Shown: in pieces, positions 1-6,339 of the stretch
How the letters are laid out: each line of letters starts with the position of its first letter
Position numbering within the stretch: position 1 is the first letter of the stretch
Assembly (NCBI GenBank): GCA_029879945.1
Contig: JAOUPJ010000201.1
Location: forward strand, 1-6,825
Direction of reading: 5' to 3'
DNA from: Gammaproteobacteria bacterium
Lineage (GTDB): Bacteria; Pseudomonadota; Gammaproteobacteria; S012-40
DNA: 6,825 nucleotides
Program-made: the position numbers and the translations under genes
The notes under the pieces: model-generated
The model's database searches: none
The model's input: only the letters and a program-made list of their open reading frames with translations
Told to the model about the DNA's origin: nothing

Positions 1-363
1 GTCGATAACCGCTCGTTTACCGAACGCGTTGAAGGTCCATTTGTTCGCCAGGCTAGATAAGGTATTTTGGGGGCACACCCAGCCGCAAAAAGCCGTTCCC
101 ACGCTAGAATACATGAGAATCAGCGTACAGGCCGCTGAAAGCCAAAACCCAAAAACCAGCAAAAAATCAGAAAACCAAACCTGCCTGTCAAGTATTACAA
201 AGCCAGCAGAAAGATCGATACGAAAAATCCCTAGTGCTGGAATCAGGATTAAAGCAACCAGTATACCCAACTGAGAAAAAGTACGCCCCCATTTCAGGGT
301 GTTCTTCCTTGTTGGTGTATATACTTGGACAGGTATTTTCGCTAAATTTTCGTTTGCATCCAT
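1..363 (-). CDS. Membrane 4Fe-4S ferredoxin, CcoG/NapH-like, N-terminal part (runs off left edge)
   Basis: This reading frame stays open from an ATG at 363 to the left edge, giving 121 residues without a stop. Hydrophobic segments lie at about residues 29-48 and 66-85. They are followed by SVGTAFCGWVCPQNTLSSL (residues 87-105), with cysteines C93 and C97. The CGxxCPQ signature just after a membrane helix is typical of polyferredoxins of the CcoG (FixG/RdxA) and NapH/NosR groups, where it marks the cytoplasmic side before the 4Fe-4S modules; those modules would lie beyond the window. PQN resembles the PQT of CcoG, whereas the following LANK resembles NapH, so the subfamily is open. CcoG acts in copper handling during cbb3 oxidase assembly, and NapH passes electrons from quinol. 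No convincing ribosome site precedes the ATG; an in-frame ATG at 381 (adding MVHLST) is the alternative start. The gene is divergent from the small gene at 491-619. Confidence 0.8.
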   Translation of the reverse strand, partial: MDANENLAKIPVQVYTPTRKNTLKWGRTFSQLGILVALILIPALGIFRIDLSAGFVILDRQVWFSDFLLVFGFWLSAACTLILMYSSVGTAFCGWVCPQNTLSSLANKWTFNAFGKRAVID

Positions 364-490
364 GGTGGATAAATGTACCATAACGGCTGGCAAAAGGCAC
401 TTTAGACCTTGTATTTAGAATTTAAGTCAGATATAGTTCTCTGACAGCTCTGGGAGTCTCTATAAAACGCCATAAACGGAGGGGATCTAA
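364..490. promoter_or_regulatory. Divergent intergenic region with inverted repeat and candidate promoter
   Basis: This 127-bp gap separates the divergent starts of the ferredoxin gene (minus) and the 42-residue gene (plus). It holds a perfect inverted repeat, GTCAGA at 426-431 and TCTGAC at 440-445, with an 8-nt centre. On the plus strand, TTGTAT (409-414) and TATAGT (432-437) are 17 bp apart, a plausible but weak sigma-70-type pair for the small gene; the -10 would fall inside the inverted repeat, as an operator would. TATAAA at 461-466 is another possible -10, with no well-spaced -35. I found no clear FNR-type TTGAT-N4-ATCAA site. The assignment is pattern reading only. Confidence 0.35.
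478..484 (+). promoter_or_regulatory. Strong Shine-Dalgarno for the 42-residue gene
   Basis: GGAGGGG lies 6 nt before the ATG at 491. It is one of the best ribosome binding sites in the window and is the main argument that the very short reading frame behind it is translated. Confidence 0.75.
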
Positions 491-619
491 ATGGTAACAG
501 AACTAGGAATAAACGTACTTGTACCAATTTCCGTATTCGGATTTCTAATCGTTGGTGCATACATGATGTCTGACTGGGCATTCCAAGACGTTCTAAAACG
601 TAGAAATGCCAAGAAGTAA
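491..619 (+). CDS. Small single-pass membrane protein, 42 residues, unrecognised
   Basis: The frame runs from ATG at 491 to TAA at 617-619. It encodes a short polar N-terminus (MVTELG), one hydrophobic helix at about residues 7-26 containing VPISVFGFLIVGAYMM, and a basic tail ending KRRNAKK. The charge pattern predicts a periplasmic N-terminus and a cytoplasmic tail. Three independent signs support it as a gene: a strong GGAGGGG ribosome site 6 nt upstream, a hairpin terminator 22 bp after the stop, and an orientation opposite to both neighbours, so it is not a shadow of a longer gene. I do not recognise the family. By size and topology it could be a small subunit of a respiratory complex, as CcoQ or CydX are, and the CcoG-like neighbour fits that, but there is no motif to prove it. 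Confidence 0.7.
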   Translation: MVTELGINVLVPISVFGFLIVGAYMMSDWAFQDVLKRRNAKK

Positions 620-640
620 TCAGTTCGATGCCTAACTAGC

Positions 641-667
641 AAAAAACCCGGTTTTCCGGGTTTTTTT
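641..667. terminator. Bidirectional rho-independent terminator
   Basis: The arms CCCGG (647-651) and CCGGG (656-660) enclose a TTTT loop. The arms are extended by A641-646 on one side and T661-667 on the other. The run of T follows the hairpin on the plus strand, and the run of A gives a U-tract on the minus strand. One hairpin can therefore end transcription of the small plus-strand gene (stop at 619) and of the long minus-strand unit (last stop at 675). Confidence 0.9.
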
Positions 668-674
668 GTGCCCG

Positions 675-3287
675 TTAATTGTCATAGGTTCTATATGGAT
701 TTAAACGTCTTAGCCTAGCAACGATCTCCTGAGCCTCTGCCTGATTACCGCCTTCACGATATAGAGCCAAAAGGTCTTCAAGGGCTTCAACGTGGTCAGG
801 ACGGATGGATAAGACCTTTGCCAGAGCCTGTTCCTTTGAATAGCCCGCCTCCGTAGCCGCAGACTGAGAGCCGTACAGGCGATCGGCCAACGCAAAGCCC
901 GACCACCTATCAAGTGGATTTAAGCCATAGGCAAGTTGAACCATACGCTGGGATTCTTCCATCTTGCCACCTGATTCAGCCAGCCACAGCGCCATATTTA
1001 GGCTGGAAGCCTTATAGGCGTTCTCAAGTGACATGGGACTTTTGATAGGGAGCTGAAATAAATCCTTAATATATGTCTCAAAGCTATCTCTTGAACGTAG
1101 CAGTGCAAGGGTCAGATTCCTAAAATTTTCTTCTTGCTTAAATCGAATTCGTGGTAGAGCAAACTCGACCACGGGAGACCATAGGTCCTGAACGGGTAGC
1201 CGTGAATCGCGCTTCACCTTTCTCCAGTAGCGACTGAACCAAGTCTCTATCCCTTCTCCACCACTTATATAGTCTTTCTGGGAATCATCCAACTTTTCGA
1301 ATATCTTGAATACAGCCGCCAAATTTAGCTGTTCATTTTTACCAACCAAAGCCACCCTAAAACCATCGACAAATATATATCCGTGTTCAAATACCGAAGC
1401 AAACGTGTTTTCGATCACTCTAAAACTGTATTCGTCAAATTGGTTTAGCGCTATCCACTGTACAAAGACACCGTTTGAGCTCAATTTCTTTTTGGCCTGT
1501 TGAAAGCTTTGAATAGAAAGCAAGTCTCCTCTACCAATCAGGTCCGGATGAAACAAGTCTCCAACGATAATATCGTAAGTCTTTTGGCTTCTTTTCAAAA
1601 AGCGCCTGCCATCCTCCAGGAATAGCCGGGCTTTTTCTCCCACATTATCGTTTACTTCAGAAAAATAGTTCTTTGTTGCTTCTAAAGCACCTTTTGAAAG
1701 CTCAACTGCATCAATTGAAATATGGGGTAGCTTACTAATCCCGGAAATACTGATTCCTGTACCTACCCCTAAAAACAATATCTCTTTAGCGCCAGGATTC
1801 AGAATATAAGGCAATCTTGATTGGTTTTTTTGGACTTGCACAGCAGTGTATTCACTACTTGCATCCATACGTTGCAGATCTCCAAGAAGAAGACGGTCAC
1901 CTATACTATCTGACACCACATGCGTAGTACCCAATGCAGTTTCTCTGGCAAAGACTGTTTCAGAATTTTTCATACTAATAGGGAGCAAATCCGAAACACC
2001 GAAGTCCTTACCCACAAATATCCCACCCAAAAGCGCGACACATAGCGCACCATATGAATAGACATTTCTTGATATAAACAAGCTAAAAGCTGAAAAACAC
2101 AATCCCGCTACAACAATTGATGCAGAAACACCAAGTACGGGAATCAAAACAAAACCCGTTACTAGGCCTCCGATAGCTGAACCAAGAGAATTTGACGCAT
2201 ACAAACGGGGCGATTCGGCGTGAGGATTATCCCCATACAAAGAGCTTAGAAGTGGAAATAGCGCACCGAATCCAATAGTACAAGGCAAAGTCAACAGAAG
2301 CACCAAAACACCCTGCTGCAATAAGGCAGAATATAGACCAGCAAATTTTTGCGATTCAATTAAGTATGAAGCACTGGGAAAAATTAGCGTTACAAGATAA
2401 GCATAAGAAACGATTCCTATACAAATTATTGGAATTGCGTTTTTGTTGCTAAATAGTTTAGAAACAAAACTCCCCATAGCAATTCCAAGCAAAATTGAAG
2501 CGAGGATTATGGCCATTACATATTCAGTTCGGAGCAAAACCATACCGAATAATCGGGTCCAAATAATTTCCAAGGAAATAACACCAAATCCTACGAGCGC
2601 GTACATGAACAAGACATTCCTGGGGTATTTTGATGTAGGCGAGGGCACGGCAGCTGTTTGATTGGCGCGCATTACATTACGAGACAGAAATAGCGCCCCC
2701 AAACCTACCAAAATTGCTGCAAGACCCAAAACTAAGTTTGAAGTCTTCCAGCCAAACACGGGAAGAATGAGTAGCGGACACAGGGCCCCAAAGACACCAC
2801 CCAGAGTATTTAAGCCGTAAATCAAGCCAACGGAGGTATTAGACCCGGAAAACTGACGCAGAACAGCAGGAAAACCTAAACCCATAGCAAAAGCTGGAAC
2901 GGACAACAAAAAGAAAATAAATACAAACTGAACTAAATACAAAATTGAATTCGATATACCTACCATCAACTCTGTTGAAAAGGAATCTATGCTTGAAAGT
3001 AAAAATGAAAGAGCAAGCGCGTAAACACCGACAAAGATTTCTACCACCCCATACACTAAAATTGGGTTGTGTTTTAACAAAAATCTCGTTCTGCCAACAT
3101 ATGAACCCAAACCCAAGCCTGCTAAAAACGCAGACACCGTGATTGAAACGCTAAAAACACTAGATCCAAAAAGCTGGGTCAAAGATCGTGCCCAAAGCAC
3201 TTCGAAAGCCAAAGCGCTAAAGCCAGAAATAAAATAGAGGGCTAAAAGTAGACGATTAGCAGACGATAAACTGGAAAATCTGAGCAT
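675..3287 (-). CDS. Fused multi-pass membrane / spermidine-synthase-like protein with C-terminal TPR
   Basis: This 870-residue protein has three parts. Residues 11-425 form about twelve membrane helices in two repeated halves: SGFSALAFEVLWAR (21-34) matches VGFGVISLEIIWTR (232-245), and GLNTLGGVFGALCPLLILPVFG (158-179) pairs with the segment at 365-386. Residues 452-650 form a spermidine-synthase-like Rossmann domain, with FLGVGTG (505-511) as the nucleotide loop, DAVEL (526-530) as the acidic strand end, DGRRFL (559-564), and YDIIVGDLFHP (571-581) carrying D577, where aminopropyltransferases have the catalytic Asp. Residues 823-863 (SIRPDHVEALEDLLALYREG region) read as a TPR-like helical pair. 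Such fusions are widespread in Gram-negative bacteria and usually have no known substrate, so polyamine synthesis should not be assumed. It is the last gene of the unit, 8 bp after its neighbour. There is no visible ribosome site, so it may rely on coupled translation. Confidence 0.88.
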   Translation of the reverse strand: MLRFSSLSSANRLLLALYFISGFSALAFEVLWARSLTQLFGSSVFSVSITVSAFLAGLGLGSYVGRTRFLLKHNPILVYGVVEIFVGVYALALSFLLSSIDSFSTELMVGISNSILYLVQFVFIFFLLSVPAFAMGLGFPAVLRQFSGSNTSVGLIYGLNTLGGVFGALCPLLILPVFGWKTSNLVLGLAAILVGLGALFLSRNVMRANQTAAVPSPTSKYPRNVLFMYALVGFGVISLEIIWTRLFGMVLLRTEYVMAIILASILLGIAMGSFVSKLFSNKNAIPIICIGIVSYAYLVTLIFPSASYLIESQKFAGLYSALLQQGVLVLLLTLPCTIGFGALFPLLSSLYGDNPHAESPRLYASNSLGSAIGGLVTGFVLIPVLGVSASIVVAGLCFSAFSLFISRNVYSYGALCVALLGGIFVGKDFGVSDLLPISMKNSETVFARETALGTTHVVSDSIGDRLLLGDLQRMDASSEYTAVQVQKNQSRLPYILNPGAKEILFLGVGTGISISGISKLPHISIDAVELSKGALEATKNYFSEVNDNVGEKARLFLEDGRRFLKRSQKTYDIIVGDLFHPDLIGRGDLLSIQSFQQAKKKLSSNGVFVQWIALNQFDEYSFRVIENTFASVFEHGYIFVDGFRVALVGKNEQLNLAAVFKIFEKLDDSQKDYISGGEGIETWFSRYWRKVKRDSRLPVQDLWSPVVEFALPRIRFKQEENFRNLTLALLRSRDSFETYIKDLFQLPIKSPMSLENAYKASSLNMALWLAESGGKMEESQRMVQLAYGLNPLDRWSGFALADRLYGSQSAATEAGYSKEQALAKVLSIRPDHVEALEDLLALYREGGNQAEAQEIVARLRRLNPYRTYDN

Positions 3288-3295
3288 TAGTGGAG

Positions 3296-3646
3296 TTAAC
3301 GGAATGGATTAAACCAAACTACCGCTACCACCGCGTGCGCAATAGATAAAAAGACAGTCATACCTGCAAAAATCATATGATGAACGAATACTTGTTTGGC
3401 GAAAAATGCCATAGAAACGCCCAACGAAGCAGTGATGAAGATCAAAACGAGAAGAGCGATACCCATATAAAAAAGTATCTTGTGCTGCTTTTTTATGACG
3501 TCAAAGGATTCAATCGAGCTAGCGGCAGCGGCTTCATTAAAGCCTTTTAAAACATCACTACTTTCATTGGCGAATGTAGGGAAGCTTAATAGCATCAGCG
3601 ACAAAACAACAAAAGCGATAAGCACGCCGAAACGACTGAGTCTCAT
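3296..3646 (-). CDS. Signal peptide plus two-helix membrane protein with histidines, possible haem b binder
   Basis: This 116-residue protein has an N-terminal signal sequence (basic MRLSR, hydrophobic core, cleavage likely after PTFA at residue 26). A polar stretch follows, then two helices at about 57-80 and 89-111, ending VVWFNPFR. Histidines sit at 55, 89, 90 and 104. H90 and H104 are on the same helix with 13 residues between them, the spacing of paired haem ligands in cytochrome b helices. Haem binding is therefore possible, but the first helix offers only H55 at its edge. The start at 3646 is well supported by GGAGAGG at 3654-3660, 7 nt upstream. It follows the preceding gene by 31 bp and precedes the fused membrane/spermidine-synthase-like gene by 8 bp. 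I do not recognise a named family. Confidence 0.8.
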   Translation of the reverse strand: MRLSRFGVLIAFVVLSLMLLSFPTFANESSDVLKGFNEAAAASSIESFDVIKKQHKILFYMGIALLVLIFITASLGVSMAFFAKQVFVHHMIFAGMTVFLSIAHAVVAVVWFNPFR

Positions 3647-3677
3647 TTAAAAACCTCTCCTTAGCAGAAAACTCGAT

Positions 3678-3935
3678 TTAAAAAGGATCTGGAGAATTTA
3701 CTGTATCCAGTTTGCCCTTTTCTTTAAGTTGCGCAGCTCGTTTGACAGCAACACGCCAGTACAGAATTGCCATTAGCACTGCAGGGAATAAAACCATTGG
3801 AAGGAGAAAAACAAATATTGCCCAAGGCGTATCAATAGTAACATGAAGCCAGCGGTAACTGTCTGCGGCAAATGCAGGGCTCACTTGAAGAAACAGAAAA
3901 AGCCCTAATAAGATGTTTTTTGTAGCAGATTTCAC
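3678..3935 (-). CDS. Small secreted or anchored membrane protein with GTG start, unrecognised
   Basis: I start this gene at GTG 3935, giving 85 residues. GAGGAGG lies 5 nt upstream, and the product then begins with a clean signal sequence (VKSATKN, hydrophobic core, cleavage after AFA at residue 23). A longer frame from GTG 3956 would put acidic residues (QSEE) before the signal and overlap the upstream gene by 11 bp, and is less likely. The mature part starts ADSYRWLHVTIDTPW, has one helix at about 38-60 ending ILYWR, and a basic then polar tail (KRAAQLKEKGK) that should face the cytoplasm. The W30-less pair R28/W29 and H31 near the helix could face a cofactor or partner, but no motif is diagnostic. 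It lies 10 bp after the SUMF1-fold gene and is probably a small subunit or accessory of the same complex. Confidence 0.78.
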   Translation of the reverse strand: MKSATKNILLGLFLFLQVSPAFAADSYRWLHVTIDTPWAIFVFLLPMVLFPAVLMAILYWRVAVKRAAQLKEKGKLDTVNSPDPF

Positions 3936-3940
3936 AAAAA

Positions 3941-3947
3941 CCTCCTC
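3941..3947 (-). promoter_or_regulatory. Shine-Dalgarno that fixes the GTG start at 3935
   Basis: Read on the minus strand this is GAGGAGG followed by five T and then GTG at 3935. The site overlaps the stop codon of the upstream SUMF1-fold gene (3946-3948). It argues for the shorter product, which begins directly with a signal sequence. Confidence 0.75.
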
Positions 3948-5034
3948 ACTTTGCACTAGCGTGCGATTTTTTAATATCTTTCACGGTTCTAAATCCAAAA
4001 AAATCAGAGGTGAAATTTGGCATAGAAAAATTTCTATGAAAAACGGAAGTAGAAAAAGGATCACTTTTCCATGAACCGCCCCTCATGACCTTGTATCGCT
4101 CATCAGTTTCGACAAAATCAGCAACCTTTTTACTCGCGCTTTTGCGATCAGTTGAAGCAACAGCAATTTTACCTTTAAATATCTCTTCTGATGCACTTGA
4201 TCCTTTATAAGGAAGAAAATCGTTCTCTACCCATTCCTGGACATTACCAGATAGATCGTGAACACCGTATGGACTTATACCTTTTGGAAATGACCCTATT
4301 GGAGTTGTATTTCCTACAGTGTAATAGGTATTAAGCTTGGTCGGGTCCATAACGTCGCCCCACGGCCAGCGTCTATCATCTTCACCACCACGTGCCGCTT
4401 TCTCCCACTCTGCCTCACTAGGTAGCCTCTTGCCCGCCCATTTCGCGTATGCCGTGGCGTCCGTCCATGCAACCATAGTCACTGGATGTAATTCTTTTCC
4501 AGGAGGAATTTTACCTTGGGGCCAATTAATAGGGGGCCGGTAGTTTGTCGCGGCTACGAATCGCGCATATTGAGCGTTTGTAACAGGGTACTTATCAATT
4601 TCGTAGGCATCCAAATACACTTGATGCGCAGGTCTGTTGTGGGCATCCGATTTTAGACTATCCGTTCCCATAGTAAACGATCCAGCCGGTATCAACACAC
4701 GCTCTTCTACTTTCTTCCATTCATTCAGAGAAAGAAGACCATCAGCTTCATCCGAGGTGTAAGTAACGTTGTGAGTGATTCGCCTTTCATGCTCGTCAGT
4801 CCGATAGAGATCTTCTCCGGCTGCTCGCACCTTATTGTCCATCTCACTCAAATCATAGGCGGCTTTTTCACGCATCTGCAGCATTCGGTTGTTCCCAAGC
4901 TCGAGCACGTGCACCGTCCCGAAAACGATTGAAAGTACGACACAGGTTACGAAAGTCGCGCCGAGAAAGCGTTTTCGAATATATATTTGAGTTTGATCAG
5001 CTGGCCCTCTGATTTTGGCTGTTCTCTCATTCAT
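3946..5034 (-). CDS. Membrane-anchored SUMF1/FGE-fold protein lacking catalytic cysteines (NirV-like)
   Basis: This 362-residue protein has a basic cytoplasmic N-terminus, one helix at about 22-43, a helical linker (44-105) and a full FGE-sulfatase/SUMF1 domain (about 111-352) that should lie in the periplasm. Hallmarks are VLIPAGSFTMG (113-123), HPVTMVAW (183-190), GKRLPSEAEWEKAARGG (201-217), GVHDLSGNVQEWVEN (257-271), VMRGGSW (316-322) and FFGFRTV (345-351). The only cysteine is C31, in the membrane helix, and the region that carries the two active-site cysteines in true formylglycine-generating enzymes reads STSVFHRNFSMPNF (328-341). It therefore cannot use the known copper-cysteine chemistry. 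Cysteine-less relatives include NirV, encoded beside nitrite reductases, and other accessory or structural members. The start ATG overlaps the upstream stop as ATGA (5031-5034), with GGTGA a few bases before, implying coupled translation with the 172-residue membrane protein. Confidence 0.9.
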   Translation of the reverse strand: MNERTAKIRGPADQTQIYIRKRFLGATFVTCVVLSIVFGTVHVLELGNNRMLQMREKAAYDLSEMDNKVRAAGEDLYRTDEHERRITHNVTYTSDEADGLLSLNEWKKVEERVLIPAGSFTMGTDSLKSDAHNRPAHQVYLDAYEIDKYPVTNAQYARFVAATNYRPPINWPQGKIPPGKELHPVTMVAWTDATAYAKWAGKRLPSEAEWEKAARGGEDDRRWPWGDVMDPTKLNTYYTVGNTTPIGSFPKGISPYGVHDLSGNVQEWVENDFLPYKGSSASEEIFKGKIAVASTDRKSASKKVADFVETDERYKVMRGGSWKSDPFSTSVFHRNFSMPNFTSDFFGFRTVKDIKKSHASAK

Positions 5035-5549
5035 TTCTGTTCACCATCACCTAAAGACTGAGTCTGAATAGACTCTTCTTTTATATCTGAGTCATTATTG
5101 TTTGCATACTTCACGTGGAATTTTTGTTTCGGACTTCTACCGTACGTTTTCTTTGTCAGTACCTCACCAACAATTCCCCCTAAGGCACAAAACTCCATAG
5201 CGACTATGACAAGTAGAAACCAATAACCAAAGGGTAGAACATTGACTCCCTCTGGCAAGATTGCGTCTTTAACTTCCAAATAATCTGGTATCAAAATGAG
5301 CAGAGGAGAGAAGTGAGAGAGAATCTTTCCGCCAAGCCCGTAAACCAGAGATACAACTATCCCTCCTAAAAAAGGAATGAAAAACAGGCTGGTTATCCAT
5401 GCAAGGTTGAAAGTAGAAATCCCATAAAATAGCTCGAACCTAACACCCAGGAGCATGTGTTGCCCTATATACACCACAGCTGCACCTGCGAGTATGGACA
5501 TAGAGCCCCATAGAATTTCTTGCAATTTATATTTTAACTGGTTATTCAT
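5031..5549 (-). CDS. Polytopic membrane protein of 172 residues, unrecognised
   Basis: Hydrophobic helices lie at about residues 12-34, 49-72 and 104-128, with a shorter apolar stretch near 80-90. Glycine-rich motifs FLGGIVVSLVYGLGGK (60-75) and ALGGIVGEVLTKKTYGR (122-138) look like conserved helix-packing segments. The last 40 residues are polar and acidic to mixed (SDIKEESIQTQ) and probably cytoplasmic. No cofactor motif is visible: H31, H79 and H145 are scattered. The ATG overlaps the end of the cytochrome gene by 8 bp, and the stop overlaps the SUMF1-fold start by 4 bp, so it is embedded in the unit and probably made in step with both partners. I do not know the family. An integral subunit anchoring the cytochrome and the SUMF1-fold protein is a reasonable guess. 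Confidence 0.82.
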   Translation of the reverse strand: MNNQLKYKLQEILWGSMSILAGAAVVYIGQHMLLGVRFELFYGISTFNLAWITSLFFIPFLGGIVVSLVYGLGGKILSHFSPLLILIPDYLEVKDAILPEGVNVLPFGYWFLLVIVAMEFCALGGIVGEVLTKKTYGRSPKQKFHVKYANNNDSDIKEESIQTQSLGDGEQK

Positions 5550-6039
5550 CGGTCTTTACGTAATCTTTACCTGTTAGCTTTTCATAGCGTCTCTTTTTTG
5601 TTTCCTCGAAATACCATTCTTCAACTTTGAGAGAAGACATGTAGTCAGCCAAAACATTTCTGTCTTCTTCGGGAAGGTCGGCAAAAGACGGTTGTCTGTA
5701 TTGTACTTTCAACCGCGTCGGCAAAATATCTTGAGGTACTTTTGCTGAAAAATAGTTATACAACCATTCTCTACTTCTAAACGAACCTTCTCCGTCTAAT
5801 GGCGGCGCCGGCACGGCTTGAGTCAATTCCCTAGTTCCCCAAAGAAAATGACACGATTTACATTTATGGTCATGCAGAAGTTTGGCGGCTTTATTTGTTA
5901 ATTCCGTATCTGCGGTACTAAAGAAGGGGATCCCTGGGTCCGCCTCATCCTGAGAAACGATACCTTTAACCTTAATCCCACCCAAAATCAGGACGCCGAC
6001 GGCCATAATACCTAGAATAACTTTTTCACCTTTTCGCAT
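5542..6039 (-). CDS. Membrane-anchored mono-haem cytochrome c with Gln at the usual Met position
   Basis: This 165-residue protein begins MRKGEK and has one hydrophobic helix at about 7-27, with no clear cleavage site, so it should stay anchored with its haem domain in the periplasm. The haem site is CKSCH (60-64), with H64 as the proximal ligand. The class I cytochrome c fold is supported by YRQPSFADLPEEDRNVLADY (114-133), which matches the usual block around the distal ligand, but where a methionine is normally found before PSF the residue is Q116. The only other methionine in the domain is M134, in the last helix. A charged tail (EEWYFEETKKRRYEK) follows. The start overlaps the preceding gene by 14 bp, with no strong ribosome site, which suggests coupled translation. 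It is the likely electron carrier of this gene set. Confidence 0.9.
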   Translation of the reverse strand: MRKGEKVILGIMAVGVLILGGIKVKGIVSQDEADPGIPFFSTADTELTNKAAKLLHDHKCKSCHFLWGTRELTQAVPAPPLDGEGSFRSREWLYNYFSAKVPQDILPTRLKVQYRQPSFADLPEEDRNVLADYMSSLKVEEWYFEETKKRRYEKLTGKDYVKTDE

Positions 6040-6313
6040 TTTGCTTAGCTTTTTCCGCCGCCTTCTGTTTAAGGTAATCTACTCTCAGCTCTTCCTGTTC
6101 TTTCATAACTTCCTTATATTTTTCATAATCTTCGGAAGTCATCTTTTCTTTGTCTTTTTCGTCAAAAATAACGTACTTGATATCTTCGTCAAATTGTTTG
6201 TTTTTTGCTGCCCATCGTAAAGCAAATCCTGCGGCGATTAAAATCATGGCCGCGACTACGAGCCACAAATAGATTGTCCAGCCATCTGGAAGATTTTGAA
6301 AAAATTCGGACAT
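6026..6313 (-). CDS. CcoS/FixS-like single-pass protein with charged helical tail
   Basis: This 95-residue protein has one helix at about 12-34 followed by RWAAKNKQFDEDIKYVIFDE (33-52). This recalls the CcoS/FixS pattern, in which a short N-terminal helix is followed by WAV-x-GQFDD and an I-hydrophobic-DD end. CcoS is a cbb3-oxidase maturation protein of roughly 50-60 residues. Here a further 40 residues, very rich in Lys and Glu (53-95), likely form a long helix or coiled coil in the cytoplasm. The match is short and I treat it as suggestive. AGGAGAG (6318-6324) lies 4 nt upstream of the ATG. The gene follows its neighbour by 26 bp and overlaps the cytochrome start by 14 bp. An alternative is a small oxidase-type subunit rather than an assembly factor. 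Confidence 0.8.
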   Translation of the reverse strand: MSEFFQNLPDGWTIYLWLVVAAMILIAAGFALRWAAKNKQFDEDIKYVIFDEKDKEKMTSEDYEKYKEVMKEQEELRVDYLKQKAAEKAKQNAKR

Positions 6314-6339
6314 AAAACTCTCCTGTAAAGAGGAATACT

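Noticed and set aside
188..400. Minus-strand open frame of 70 codons overlapping the ferredoxin gene
   Set aside because: Another frame on the same strand encodes a continuous CcoG/NapH-like protein with membrane helices and CGWVCPQN; the 70-codon frame has no recognisable features and is a shadow.
4337..4543. Plus-strand open frame opposite the SUMF1-fold gene
   Set aside because: It lies entirely within a well-supported gene on the other strand, and its product has no coherent features.
3946..5034. SUMF1/C-type-lectin-like fold as target of a diversity-generating retroelement
   Set aside because: No reverse transcriptase and no template/variable repeat pair is visible in the window, and the C-terminal part is an ordinary conserved SUMF1 end.
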